Assembly: GCF_002019635.1 (NCBI RefSeq)
Contig: NZ_KV917372.1
Coordinates: 558,001 to 622,000 of the forward strand
Reading direction: 5' to 3'
Source of the DNA: Metabacillus halosaccharovorans
Lineage (GTDB): Bacteria > Bacillota > Bacilli > Bacillales > Bacillaceae
Length of the DNA: 64,000 bases
Shown in pieces: positions 35,962 through 44,892 of the stretch; the stretch's first letter is position 1; each line of letters starts with the position of its first letter. The notes below the pieces were generated by a model. The model had not been told where the DNA came from. It ran no database searches and saw only the letters and a list, made by a program, of their open reading frames with translations. The position numbers were made by a program, and so were the translations under genes.

Positions 35962-36002
35962 CCGTAATCATTCCGTTTTAAATAATATCGTAATAATTTC
36001 GA
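35962..36002 (-). promoter_or_regulatory. two tandem Zur operators in front of the nik-like operon
   Basis: CCGTAATCATTCCGT (35962-35976) and TCGTAATAATTTCGA (35988-36002), compared with the Bacillus Zur consensus TCGTAATnATTACGA: 11 and 13 of 14 arm positions match. They lie 20 and 46 bp upstream of the binding-protein start, where repression by zinc-loaded Zur is expected. Confidence 0.8.
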
Positions 36003-36210
36003 TTTATCAAGAGCTTTATATTTTAATAGAAATTTATTCAAACAACTTTAGGAAAAGCTGGTTTTCAACGATATGATTCATTCTAATGAAACTTTTCAAT
36101 CAGCTAAGGTTTTAACAAGAAGCGACCTACGTCTCCAAGCCTTGTCGCTAAAAATCAAATATCGAATGAGGACTATACAATTATTAAGAATACGAAAACT
36201 GAAACAATTA

Positions 36211-36240
36211 GAAAGCCTCTAAGTAAACTTAGAGACTTCT
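36211..36240 (-). terminator. hairpin after the PhyH gene, weak terminator
   Basis: A 10-bp stem AGTCTCTAAG/CTTAGAGGCT with a TTTA loop; the following T-run on the minus strand (TTCT) is weak. It would end the dioxygenase transcript and isolate it from the nik-like operon. Confidence 0.5.
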
Positions 36241-36328
36241 TACTAACCTTTAAATTAGCCTTATAGCTTACATTAATTACTCTACCTACAAAAATTCTCC
36301 ATTTATTAGCTGGTAATCTAATTTAGGA

Positions 36329-37120
36329 TTATGATCCTATTTTTAACTTATCTACGATTTTATTAGGATCATATTCTTGAAACACAGGATTCTCTCCGCA
36401 AACCATTAAACCTTGACCCCAATCAACATGGACATTTTTCACAGGCAAATCTGAGGGATCACGATATTGAAAGAGAACATTTCTTCTAGTCCGATTACTT
36501 TTGTTACTTTGTGATCCGTGAACTGTTAAATAGTTAAAAAATAACACATCCCCCGCTTCCGCCGGACATGGTGTACCTAGTTCAATCGGATATTCCTTAT
36601 GATTTAAATAATGCTGTCCCCTATGTTCAAGAGGTCCACTTTGATGGGATTTAGGTATAACATGTAAACATCCATTTTCAATGTCAGCATTGTCCAAATG
36701 TACACTAGCAGCCAACATAGTATGTTTCTCATGAGGAAAATATGGAAAGTCTTGATGCATAGGAAAGGCTGCCCCTTTTTCTGGCGGCTTTACTAACATT
36801 TTAGAGTGATGTAGTTGAACATTCGGACCGATTAGTTTTGATAAGATCTCTATCATATTCTCATGTAAAATTGCCTTGATAAAAGAAGAATCGTGGTATT
36901 CAAGATTATGAAATCCCTTTAATACAAGCTTATGAATTTCTCTTTCCGAAACAAAATCCCCTTGCCATGCATGGTTACTGTCAAGTTTTGCTTCTGCAGC
37001 TTTTTTAATAATATTGTCAACTGATTTGCGCATTTCTTCTACTTCATGACTATTAAAAACTCCTTTAACAAGCAAATAACCATTTTCATGATAATATTCA
37101 ACATCATTTCTTGTTATCAT
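36329..37120 (-). CDS. phytanoyl-CoA dioxygenase (PhyH)-family Fe(II)/2-oxoglutarate oxygenase
   Basis: A 263-residue non-haem iron oxygenase. The metal triad is visible as HxD in FPMHQDFPYFP and the distal His in FFNYLTVHGSQSNKS, with the 2-oxoglutarate-binding Arg just after (RTRRNVLFQYR). The N-terminus 'DVEYYHENGYLLVKGVFN' is the standard PhyH start. These enzymes hydroxylate small molecules such as fatty acyls, ectoine or amino-acid derivatives; the substrate is unknown here. It sits among Zur-controlled genes but no convincing Zur box precedes it. ATG 37120 follows GGGAGAG. Confidence 0.85.
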   Translation of the reverse strand: MITRNDVEYYHENGYLLVKGVFNSHEVEEMRKSVDNIIKKAAEAKLDSNHAWQGDFVSEREIHKLVLKGFHNLEYHDSSFIKAILHENMIEILSKLIGPNVQLHHSKMLVKPPEKGAAFPMHQDFPYFPHEKHTMLAASVHLDNADIENGCLHVIPKSHQSGPLEHRGQHYLNHKEYPIELGTPCPAEAGDVLFFNYLTVHGSQSNKSNRTRRNVLFQYRDPSDLPVKNVHVDWGQGLMVCGENPVFQEYDPNKIVDKLKIGS

Positions 37121-37141
37121 TTTCTCTCCCACTTCCATCAA

Positions 37142-37983
37142 ATAAATTTGTTTACAGCTAGTTGTAATCCCTAACGTTAAATGTCTTTCACATGGATCGA
37201 TTGAGAATGCTAAAGTTTAGTCCTGATTAAGAGAATTCTCTATGTGCTTCTTCAATATGTTACATTCTAATATTTTCTTAATCTTCTTACTTAAGAACTT
37301 CATTCTGTTTTCTGATTTGCTCTTTTGATAAGCCTTTGATGTGTCACCAAAATATGCTTCTGCTTTCTATTCTAAGTTTTAGTGGACTGAAAATTTTCCG
37401 ATCTATTTCTTGTAGAACCACCTCCTCCATCTCCCCAGCCAATCGTTATGAGAAACTCACAAAACTATCTTTTCTTATGTATCCTACATTCTATTGATGC
37501 TTTTTGGTGTGAATATGCATTAGACATCTTAATATAAAGATTAGCCAGTGTCTTCCACAAAATAAACCGCTTACATTCCGAGAGTTATGAACGTTTTAGT
37601 GATGTCATGTTGTTTATTATCTAATCTAACCTAATAAAAAGTCAATAATTTTCTGTGAAATTCACAAAATACCACTAAAAAACACATAAGAAACTTCATA
37701 AACCTTAAAATGGATTATCCACACCTATCCAGTTTAATTTAAACGTCATTTACATGAAATGCCTTTCTTTGCTCAACTCTATTTTTTATAATGAGTAATA
37801 TGATATCTCTCCATTTCAAGATTGAAACATTTCGCACCTGGCATATATTCAATTAGCATTTTAAATAAAGATTCTCTAAAGCATTTAAAGCATTTGTTGA
37901 ATGTAACTACTAATACTTTTTTTCTTGTAAGGATTAGGAAACACTTATTAGCTAATCTATTTTTTTACAATAACTCTTATGAT
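37142..37983. other. 840-bp gap, no gene recognised
   Basis: AT-rich, with several short open frames on both strands but none with a ribosome binding site and protein-like composition. On the minus strand around 37420 a short Gly-rich stretch (GWGDGGGGS) looks coding-like but has no start. A weak Zur-like sequence at 37164-37178 was considered and rejected. The stretch may be a decayed gene. Confidence 0.35.
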
Positions 37984-38022
37984 AAAAAAAGAGACCAAAT
38001 GTTTAAATATGGTCTCTTTTTT
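37984..38022 (-). terminator. rho-independent terminator after zagA (bidirectional shape)
   Basis: AAAAAAGAGACCA paired with TGGTCTCTTTTTT around a 12-base loop, with T-runs on both strands, about 80 bp past the zagA stop. Confidence 0.85.
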
Positions 38023-38101
38023 AATATAAAATAAAGATTTATATTCCAGACAATTATGAAGAATTACAGTTGACATATACCTCTTCTAATTCCAAATTTC
38101 A

Positions 38102-39301
38102 TTAAGCTCTTTCCGGAATATCCCAATGAAACGGATCCTTAAACAATGTCCAATCTACATCAAATTCATCACTACTTAATAGACAAGCATCTAATTGTTT
38201 CGATACCTCTTTTTCATTCATATCTGTCCCAATAAAAACCAACTGAGTCATGCGATCACCAAATTCCGGATCCCATACAGCTTTAATATGAGGATTTTCA
38301 TTTAAAATAAGCTCTTGCTCACCAGCTGGCATAGCGGCTACCCAATAAGCCACAGGTTCTATTCCGATAGACGGACCTGCTTGTGAGACAGAAAGAGCAA
38401 ATTCATTTCTCGTTGCACACCAGGCAATTCCTTTTACCCTCACAATATTTTCAGAAAGTGAATGCATGAGTTGATAAAACCTTTCACTATGAAAAGGCAG
38501 CTTTCTTTTATAAACAAACGATGTAATGCCATACTCTTCTGTTTCCGGCTGATGCTCCTTATGGCCGATTGTCAGCTCTTTTATCCACCCTGCAGATTCA
38601 CTTGCTTTCTCAAAATCAAAAAGATTTGTATGAAGAATATCTGCTGGTTGAATTTTGCCTTTGCTTGTTCTGATTATTCTTGCTTCAGGTTGAAGTTTGC
38701 GTAGCACCCTTTCTAAATGCGCCAACTCTTCTTCACTTACAAGATCACATTTATTGATAATCAGAACATCACAAAATTCAATTTGATCGAGTAATAAATC
38801 TGCGATTTCACGATCATCTGCCTCGCTTAGGGCTTCTTTTCGGTCAAGCAGACTTTCTCCCGATCTAAAATCCTGCCAAAATCGGTTCGCATCAACTACA
38901 GTGACCATTGTATCCAGCTTACAAAAACGGGTAAGATCAATCCCCAACTCCTCGTCTATGTATGAAAAGGTTTGAGCAACAGGAACTGGCTCACTAATTC
39001 CTGTAGACTCTATGACGATATAATCAATGTTCCCTTCAGACGCAAGTTTTTCAACCTCGATCAGCAAGTCTTCTCTTAAGGTACAGCAGATACAACCGTT
39101 TGACATTTCGACCAATTTTTCTTCTGTTCTTTTTAATCCCCCGCCTTGCTTGATGGTTTCTGCATCTATGTTTACTTCACTCATGTCATTCACGATGACA
39201 GCTACCTTTAAACCCTCACGATTTTGAAGGATGTGATTTAAAATCGTTGTTTTTCCCGCTCCTAGATAACCACTTAACACTGTTACAGGAATTTTTTTCA
39301 T
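38102..39301 (-). CDS. zagA: CobW/COG0523 GTPase metallochaperone (ZagA/YciC-like)
   Basis: A 399-residue G3E GTPase. P-loop GYLGAGKTT (11-19), the metal-binding CxCC motif NGCICC (70, 72, 73), and the base-recognition NKCD (near 190) are all present, and the C-terminal CobW_C domain ('[19 protein letters not shown]') follows. Length and sequence match B. subtilis YciC (ZagA), a Zur-regulated GTPase that delivers zinc to client enzymes during zinc limitation. ATG follows GGAGGT. No Zur box is visible directly upstream; it may be cotranscribed with the MBL-fold gene 186 bp upstream. Confidence 0.9.
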   Translation of the reverse strand: MKKIPVTVLSGYLGAGKTTILNHILQNREGLKVAVIVNDMSEVNIDAETIKQGGGLKRTEEKLVEMSNGCICCTLREDLLIEVEKLASEGNIDYIVIESTGISEPVPVAQTFSYIDEELGIDLTRFCKLDTMVTVVDANRFWQDFRSGESLLDRKEALSEADDREIADLLLDQIEFCDVLIINKCDLVSEEELAHLERVLRKLQPEARIIRTSKGKIQPADILHTNLFDFEKASESAGWIKELTIGHKEHQPETEEYGITSFVYKRKLPFHSERFYQLMHSLSENIVRVKGIAWCATRNEFALSVSQAGPSIGIEPVAYWVAAMPAGEQELILNENPHIKAVWDPEFGDRMTQLVFIGTDMNEKEVSKQLDACLLSSDEFDVDWTLFKDPFHWDIPERA

Positions 39302-39487
39302 ATCTAGAACCTCCTATTAATTTTTAAAATTGCTTAAGTCAATTTTTCACAAGTTATGAATATAGGTATTTATATAAGAGGAAGACAACCTAGCTTCAAA
39401 TCTATTTTGATAGATCATGTAGAGACCTTTTTTTCACATCCTTTGCCGAAAACCAATGCCAGCCAATTTCTCTCTTCTCCACATAAC

Positions 39488-40228
39488 CTAAACCTGAAAT
39501 GGATAATGGCAGACAAATAGCAGGACATTCTGTCTGGATACTTCTTCTAAAAAAGAGAATCTTGTTTGCATCCCAATAACTGGAGCTACCTCTGCTGCTA
39601 TGTGGGATGCAAGATGTTGAAGTGTACAGGGATCATTAAGAATATCTGAAGAAACTAACAACCTTTCTCCTTCTGACTGAATTGAGACAGTCAAATGACC
39701 ATCTGTGTGACCGGGCGCATGCTGAAGGAAAATTCCGGGATAAATCTCGAAATCTGAAGAAACAAACATCAATTGGTCTTTAATGGTCTTTAACTTCCCA
39801 AATTCCATTGATAGCGGTTTGTTCATCCAGTAAGCCCATTCTTCCTCTCGTATCACATAATTAGCTTTTGGAAATACTGGAACACCTTGATGAGACACCC
39901 CACCAATATGATCAATGTGAGCATGGGTAATGATAACTGTATCAATATCCTCAGGAGATATCCCTTCATGTTGAAGGCATAGTAGTAATCTTCCTCTCGT
40001 TGGGAGATAATCTTCTCCGAATCCAGCATCCACCATTACTTTCTTCTCTCCTGTATCAATTAAAAGAAAATTAAGAGGTGCATCAAATTTATCCGGGATA
40101 TGGGCAATGAGATCTGCTGGTGTATCAGCAAAAAAGAACTCTTTAGATACCGGGAATGCTCCGTCCGATAATACGGTAATTTTGAATGCTCCGAATTGAA
40201 AACTCCAGTTTTCTACTTCTTTTTTCAT
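39488..40228 (-). CDS. metallo-beta-lactamase-fold hydrolase
   Basis: A 246-residue MBL-fold protein. The metal motif is THAHIDHIGG (His102, His104, Asp106, His107), with the further ligands His in APGHTDGHL and Asp in VSSDI. Its opening ('FQFGAFKITVLSDGAFPVSKEFFF') is like lactonase/YtnP-type members, which include AHL lactonases. Start ATG 40228 follows AGGCGGTG; the longer in-frame ORF overlaps nothing useful. The gene precedes zagA on the same strand, and the Zur box at 40426 lies about 200 bp upstream. A zinc enzyme under zinc-starvation control would be unexpected. Confidence 0.87.
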   Translation of the reverse strand: MKKEVENWSFQFGAFKITVLSDGAFPVSKEFFFADTPADLIAHIPDKFDAPLNFLLIDTGEKKVMVDAGFGEDYLPTRGRLLLCLQHEGISPEDIDTVIITHAHIDHIGGVSHQGVPVFPKANYVIREEEWAYWMNKPLSMEFGKLKTIKDQLMFVSSDFEIYPGIFLQHAPGHTDGHLTVSIQSEGERLLVSSDILNDPCTLQHLASHIAAEVAPVIGMQTRFSFLEEVSRQNVLLFVCHYPFQV

Positions 40229-40425
40229 ATAGCACCGCCTATAGAAAGAATGATGTGATGATTTTGCTACGTCTTCAAGAATCAAAACAGCCTCTATTGC
40301 AACATGATAGATGGCGCTTTGTTTCACTTTCCTCCTTCCGAGAGATATTTGTGGCAGAACAAATTTTTTTTGAAGATCTTGTTGGAATCTAAAATTAATG
40401 TTAGATTATATGTACATATTATAAA

Positions 40426-40440
40426 TCGTAACGATTACGT
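40426..40440. promoter_or_regulatory. Zur operator between the MBL-fold and dcd-like genes
   Basis: TCGTAACGATTACGT matches the Zur consensus at 12 of 14 arm positions. It lies 54 bp before the dCTP deaminase-like gene and about 200 bp before the divergent MBL-fold gene, so it most likely controls the former and perhaps both. Confidence 0.82.
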
Positions 40441-40493
40441 TTTGCAAGAGGTAGTATTAGACTCTATCAAATTATCTACGGAGGTACTTATAA

Positions 40494-41066
40494 ATGATTC
40501 TTTCCAATCAATCTATTAAAAGAAAATTATTAGATCAGGAGTTGAAAATTGCCCCTATTTCTAAAACACAATTTCAACCTGCTTCTGTTGACTTGCGTTT
40601 AGGCAACCACTTTTTAGCTATCGATGAAACGTCAGTACCCTATCTTTCATTAGATAAATCTTTTGATTATAGAGAGTTTTACGAAGATAAAATCCTAATT
40701 CCTCCCCATGGTTTTATCCTTGGCACTACTCTTGAGTGGATTAAGCTCCCAAACAACTTAACAGCATTTGTGGATGGAAGAAGTTCAATTGGAAGACTTG
40801 GACTTTTCATTCAAAATGCAGGCTGGGTTGATCCCGGATTTGAAGGGAACATCACACTGGAATTGTACAATGCAAATCAGGTCCCAATTGAGTTAACTTC
40901 CCGCAGAAGAATTTGCCAACTAGTCTTTGCTGAGCTTGATCAGGAGGGCCCTGCTTATTGCGGTAAATATATAGGGCAGGACAGAGCCATTCAAAGTCGA
41001 ATCGATTTGGATGAAGAATGCAGAAATCAGTATCATCCTGAAAACTTATTTAAGGAGTTTGATTAA
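40494..41066 (+). CDS. dCTP deaminase/dUTPase-like protein, Zur-box controlled
   Basis: A 190-residue trimeric-type DCD/dUTPase fold. It has the nucleotide-binding GRSSIGRLG (95-103), the segment VDPGFEGNITLELYN containing the family's catalytic glutamate (Glu123 in LELYN), and the C-terminal RIDLDEE region. DCD makes dUTP (or dUMP in the bifunctional form) from dCTP without any metal ligand other than magnesium. The alternative Bacillus route uses zinc-dependent dCMP deaminase (ComEB). Zur control of a zinc-free deaminase would parallel FolE2 and the S14 paralogue. Deaminase and dUTPase activities cannot be separated by eye. A terminator follows. Confidence 0.82.
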   Translation: MILSNQSIKRKLLDQELKIAPISKTQFQPASVDLRLGNHFLAIDETSVPYLSLDKSFDYREFYEDKILIPPHGFILGTTLEWIKLPNNLTAFVDGRSSIGRLGLFIQNAGWVDPGFEGNITLELYNANQVPIELTSRRRICQLVFAELDQEGPAYCGKYIGQDRAIQSRIDLDEECRNQYHPENLFKEFD

Positions 41067-41100
41067 ATCAAAAATTCGATTAAACGGTTATCACAAGAAA

Positions 41101-41137
41101 AAGCATGAGAATAAATCACTAATTCTCATGCTTTTTT
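41101..41137 (+). terminator. rho-independent terminator of the dcd-like gene
   Basis: A perfect 12-bp stem AAGCATGAGAAT/ATTCTCATGCTT with a short loop is followed by TTTTTT on the plus strand. Confidence 0.93.
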
Positions 41138-41204
41138 GGTTGTTTCTATTCATTTTCCAGAGTAACCTCTATATTCCTGACTTTGGACTCTTAACTTCCA
41201 TTTC

Positions 41205-42383
41205 TTAACTCACAAATATTTTTCTACGATCATATGCAAAGAAAATCATTATCACACCTAATCCTGCACAAATCATATACATAGATGAATACGAGTAAGT
41301 ATCAGCTATGGGCCCCATTATGACACTACCTAGTGATACGCCTAAATCCGCCATAGCTATAAATAATCCCAATAAAACATTTCGATTATCATGAGGTAAT
41401 ACAAAGCTTAAATACGTGGTTAACGTAGGATACAACAAAGCCTGAGCTATTCCCATTAAACAGGCACCTACATAAAAGAGAATCGCTCCCCCATTTAGAG
41501 CAAAGCTAACACACAGTGCTGCTATTGCTAGTAGAAGCATATTTCCCATCATAAAAGATGAATGCCATTTCCCGTCAGAGGGAATTTTTTTTCTTAAAGT
41601 AAAACGGGAAATCACAACAGTCCCCGCCATAAGCATTAAAAAAATACCAGCGTTACTGCTTGTTAGTTGTTCAGCATATAGAGGTATGAAGGTAGTTATC
41701 GCACCAAATACAATAGAACCACTTAACATAAGAACACTACATTTTAATAAATACGGATTTTTTACTAACTGACCAAATGAACTGAACCTATTTACGCCTT
41801 GAAAAGAGTTTTCCCTTATCGTTTCTGTCTCCGCTTTATCTATTTGAGCACTATAGCCCACCAGCCCAGTAATGACAGCAATTGATATCATTACTAGTGC
41901 AAAGTATTCCCTTCCTCCCTGCCATATCCCTAATGCAAGTAATGGACCAATAATTCCTGGTATATATGAAAATAAAGAATAAAGAGAAATTCCCTGAGAG
42001 CGATCTTCTTCTGGCAGTGCATCAATAATTCCTAACTGTAATGCCATTGAAAAAAAGGCAGTCGAAACGCCTTGTAACATGCGAGCAACCAGGTAGCCAC
42101 CTAGTCCAGTAATCGTATATAAAATCAAGGCCATACCATTAATAATTAGAATAATTCTCAATACTTTTATCGGTCCATGCTTTTGAATAATATGACCTGA
42201 CCATGGTCTAAAAAACATGGTCGTAAACATATAAGCCCCCATAATCAGTCCGATTGTTGTATTAGTAGCTCCTAATGATTCTCCTTTTAAAGGAATAAGG
42301 ACATTTAATAGAGAATTTGCACTAAAATAAAGAAGCACCAAAACATACAACCGTATAAAGGGCCAAGACAAAGCTCCATTCAA
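41205..42383 (-). CDS. cntE: staphylopine-type metallophore exporter, MFS (CntE-like)
   Basis: A 392-residue MFS protein with about 12 helices. It begins MNGALSWPFIRLYVLVLLYF and carries 'SLGATNTTIGLIMGAYMFTTMFFRPWSGHI', 'GVSTAFFSMALQLGIIDALPEEDRSQGISLYSLFS' and 'YPTLTTYLSFVLPHDNRNVLLGLFIA'. By recall these match Staphylococcus aureus CntE (staphylopine exporter) very closely. TTG 42383 follows GGGGGAG; the longer frame upstream is less likely. It is the last gene of a cntABCDFE-ordered operon. CntE pumps the apo-metallophore out of the cell; no cntKLM synthesis genes are seen in this window. Confidence 0.88.
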   Translation of the reverse strand: MNGALSWPFIRLYVLVLLYFSANSLLNVLIPLKGESLGATNTTIGLIMGAYMFTTMFFRPWSGHIIQKHGPIKVLRIILIINGMALILYTITGLGGYLVARMLQGVSTAFFSMALQLGIIDALPEEDRSQGISLYSLFSYIPGIIGPLLALGIWQGGREYFALVMISIAVITGLVGYSAQIDKAETETIRENSFQGVNRFSSFGQLVKNPYLLKCSVLMLSGSIVFGAITTFIPLYAEQLTSSNAGIFLMLMAGTVVISRFTLRKKIPSDGKWHSSFMMGNMLLLAIAALCVSFALNGGAILFYVGACLMGIAQALLYPTLTTYLSFVLPHDNRNVLLGLFIAMADLGVSLGSVIMGPIADTYSYSSMYMICAGLGVIMIFFAYDRRKIFVS

Positions 42384-42434
42384 GATCGATTCTCCCCCAG
42401 TTCTATACCAAATCAAACTAGATAGTTGACATCA

Positions 42435-43181
42435 TTAAATCGTTATGATCGAATGTAATAATCTTCTTGCATACGCTGACTTAACATCCTTTAAGTGTTC
42501 GATTTTAATTATTTCTTCAATCTGACCTTCCTTAAAAATAATGACTCTATCACAAATATAGGCAGCAGCTTGTATATCATGCGTAATAAATATATAACTC
42601 ATGTTATACATTCTTTTTAATTCCTTAAGTAAATCAAGGACTTGTGTTTGAACTGACACATCTAGAGAACTGATTGCCTCATCTAATAAAATACAAGTTG
42701 GTTCTGTTGAGATTGCTCTTGCAATACATACTCTTTGAACCTCTCCTCCTGATAATTCATGGGGGTATTTGTTTCGATAAGATGCAGGCAATCCAACTTG
42801 ATTTAATAGATTCTTACTCTTTTCTCTCATCGCTTGTTTACTATTCTTTTGAATTTTCATAGGCTCCATTATTGCCTCTTCAACGGTAAAGAACGGATTA
42901 ATAGAAGATTTATAATCTTGGAAGACAGCGCTTATATGACCTAACCTCACTTTTCTATCGACTACATTTCTTTCATTGAAAAAAACATGTCCACGATCAG
43001 GCTTTTCAATCCCCATGATCAAGCGGCCTAATGTTGATTTTCCGCTCCCACTTTCCCCGATAATACCAAGACATTCTCCACTGTCACACTCAAAGCTGAC
43101 ATTCTTTAAAACATTCTGCCTTTTTACAGAAAACAAACCGCCTTTTTTATAGGCTTTCTCAACAGAATCAACCCTTAGCAA
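42435..43181 (-). CDS. cntF: ABC transporter ATPase of metallophore importer (CntF-like)
   Basis: A 248-residue ATPase. Walker A GESGSGKST, signature HELSGGEVQRVCIARAI, Walker B CILLDEAISSLD, with the C-terminal OppF-type tail shortened. I use TTG 43181, with GGGGAGGGG in good distance; TTG 43187 is possible. It overlaps the preceding cntD gene by 14 bp, so they are coupled. Position and partner genes follow the S. aureus order cntA-B-C-D-F-E. Confidence 0.87.
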   Translation of the reverse strand: MLRVDSVEKAYKKGGLFSVKRQNVLKNVSFECDSGECLGIIGESGSGKSTLGRLIMGIEKPDRGHVFFNERNVVDRKVRLGHISAVFQDYKSSINPFFTVEEAIMEPMKIQKNSKQAMREKSKNLLNQVGLPASYRNKYPHELSGGEVQRVCIARAISTEPTCILLDEAISSLDVSVQTQVLDLLKELKRMYNMSYIFITHDIQAAAYICDRVIIFKEGQIEEIIKIEHLKDVKSAYARRLLHSIITI

Positions 43182-43992
43182 CGACAACCCCTCCCCCTAT
43201 TAACCTCTTAAAATGACTACTTAAAGCCACTCTAGTAGAAATCAAATATTTCGTATATTCATGTTTGGGTTGTACAAATATAGCTTCAGTATTACCTCTT
43301 TCAACAATTTCTCCATTCTTCATGACTAAAATATCATCCGCGATTTTTCTTACAACACCCAAATCATGTGAAATAAATATCATCGAGCATCCCATTCTTT
43401 CCCGCAATTTCATAAATTGGTCGACTACTTCAAATTGTGAAATCGTATCTAGAGCTGTTGTCGGTTCATCAGCAATAATAATATACGGCTCCAGGACAAA
43501 AGCTAATGCAATCATGATTCGTTGCAACATTCCACCTGATAATTGATGTGGATATTTGTTCATAATTTCAGTGGGGTTTTTCAACATAACGCTCTTCATA
43601 GCTACAGTCATGCTTTCTTCTATTTCTTTTTTACTCCAATTGAAATGTTCTGTTAAGGTTTCTCTTAGATGAACACCAACCACACAGGATGGGTCAAATG
43701 CACTCATCCCATTTTGTAAGATCATACAAAAATTTTTCCCCCTTTTCTTTCTCATCTCTCTTTCAGAAAGCTGGTTGATGTTTTCACCTTTAAACAGGAT
43801 GTCTCCAGTTTGTTGCAGAGATGGTCCATTTAATCTCATAATAGCTCGACAAGTCACAGACTTTCCGCTCCCACTTTCTCCTACGATTGCCAGGCAACTC
43901 CCACCCTTTAAGTGGAATGAACTATCTTGAATAATCTTTTTACCAGAATGAGCGTCCCATACTTTTAAGTTGTTTACCTCTAAAATATTCAT
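43168..43992 (-). CDS. cntD: ABC transporter ATPase of metallophore importer (CntD-like)
   Basis: A 274-residue ATPase with Walker A GESGSGKSV, signature QLSGGMLQRIMIALAF, Walker B IIIADEPTTALD and H-loop FISHDLGVV. The C-terminus 'FVQPKHEYTKYLIS' is the usual OppD-type extension that docks on the permease. With CntF it forms the motor for uptake of the metal-loaded nicotianamine-like opine. The ATG has AAGGTGG upstream and lies 3 bp after the cntC stop. Confidence 0.88.
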   Translation of the reverse strand: MNILEVNNLKVWDAHSGKKIIQDSSFHLKGGSCLAIVGESGSGKSVTCRAIMRLNGPSLQQTGDILFKGENINQLSEREMRKKRGKNFCMILQNGMSAFDPSCVVGVHLRETLTEHFNWSKKEIEESMTVAMKSVMLKNPTEIMNKYPHQLSGGMLQRIMIALAFVLEPYIIIADEPTTALDTISQFEVVDQFMKLRERMGCSMIFISHDLGVVRKIADDILVMKNGEIVERGNTEAIFVQPKHEYTKYLISTRVALSSHFKRLIGGGVVVAKG

Positions 43993-43995
43993 GAT

Positions 43996-44892
43996 CTAAT
44001 TAGCCACCTTTTTTTCTTGAACATTCGTCTTAGAAAACCCTAATTTATGTTTATTGGTGTTTTTAGAGTTTACTAATTTTGGATCTAAAGCAACTTGAAG
44101 TGAATCAGAAAAAAAATTAAACACCGATACAATAATCACGATAGCAAGCCCTGGAGCTACCATTAATTCGGGTCTAGTAAACATCACTTCCCTTGCTTCA
44201 TTTAACATCATTCCCCATTCAGCATGAGGTGCTTGAATTCCTAATCCTAAGAATGAAAAACCAGAAATTTGCAAAATCATCGACCCAATCGATGCACTAG
44301 AAATCACGGCGATGTCAGAAAAGGTAACCGGAATAATATGCCTGCAAATGATGTTGATTTCACTTAAACCGGAGGCTTTGGCGAATTTAATGTAATTCAA
44401 TTCAGTATACTGCATAACAGATGTTCTAATAATGCGAGCAAACCATGACCATTTGATTAAAGCAAATGCAATAAGGATGTTTTCAAGGCCCACGCCTAAA
44501 ATACCAATAACCGCTAACGCCATCACATATCCCGGAAAAGAAAGCATGATGTCACATATTCTCATAATGACTGCATCTATTTTCCCTCTGAAATAGCCAG
44601 CCACAAAACCTAAGATTGCCCCGATTAATACCGATATAAAGAGAACAACCAAAACCCATAAGACACTTGGCCGAACACCATAGATCAATCTGGACAGGAC
44701 ACATCTTCCAAGGTGGTCGTTGCCTAACAAATACTTCCATGAGGGTGAGGCATAACGCAGACTCATCTTGATTTCATTAGGATCATGTGGTGAAAATACC
44801 GGTGCAAAAATGCCAACAATAATGGTGATCATGATAACGACCAAAGATATGAGAGCTAATCTATCTTTACATATGTTTTTCAATATTCTCAT
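43996..44892 (-). CDS. cntC: ABC permease of metallophore importer (CntC-like)
   Basis: A 298-residue permease with the OppC/NikC signature 'GNDHLGRCVLSRLIYGVRPSVLW' after its first helix and five further helices. The EAA loop is 'YIKFAKASGLSEINIICRHIIPVTF', and the C-terminal 'FNFFSDSLQVALDPKL' is characteristic of the family. It directly follows cntB (no gap). The membrane pair CntBC forms the translocation path for the metallophore complex. Confidence 0.9.
   Translation of the reverse strand: MRILKNICKDRLALISLVVIMITIIVGIFAPVFSPHDPNEIKMSLRYASPSWKYLLGNDHLGRCVLSRLIYGVRPSVLWVLVVLFISVLIGAILGFVAGYFRGKIDAVIMRICDIMLSFPGYVMALAVIGILGVGLENILIAFALIKWSWFARIIRTSVMQYTELNYIKFAKASGLSEINIICRHIIPVTFSDIAVISSASIGSMILQISGFSFLGLGIQAPHAEWGMMLNEAREVMFTRPELMVAPGLAIVIIVSVFNFFSDSLQVALDPKLVNSKNTNKHKLGFSKTNVQEKKVAN

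Noticed and set aside
37164-37178. Zur-like sequence upstream of the PhyH gene (TTGTAATCCCTAACG)
   Set aside because: The right arm fits the consensus poorly and the palindromic symmetry is lost, so I do not count it.
37390-37440. Short minus-strand frame encoding a glycine-rich stretch (GWGDGGGGS)
   Set aside because: No start codon with ribosome binding site and a stop close upstream; too short to call a gene.
37822-38034. Plus-strand 70-codon frame ending in the zagA terminator
   Set aside because: Low-complexity K/L/F composition, no ribosome binding site, and its end is built from the terminator hairpin.
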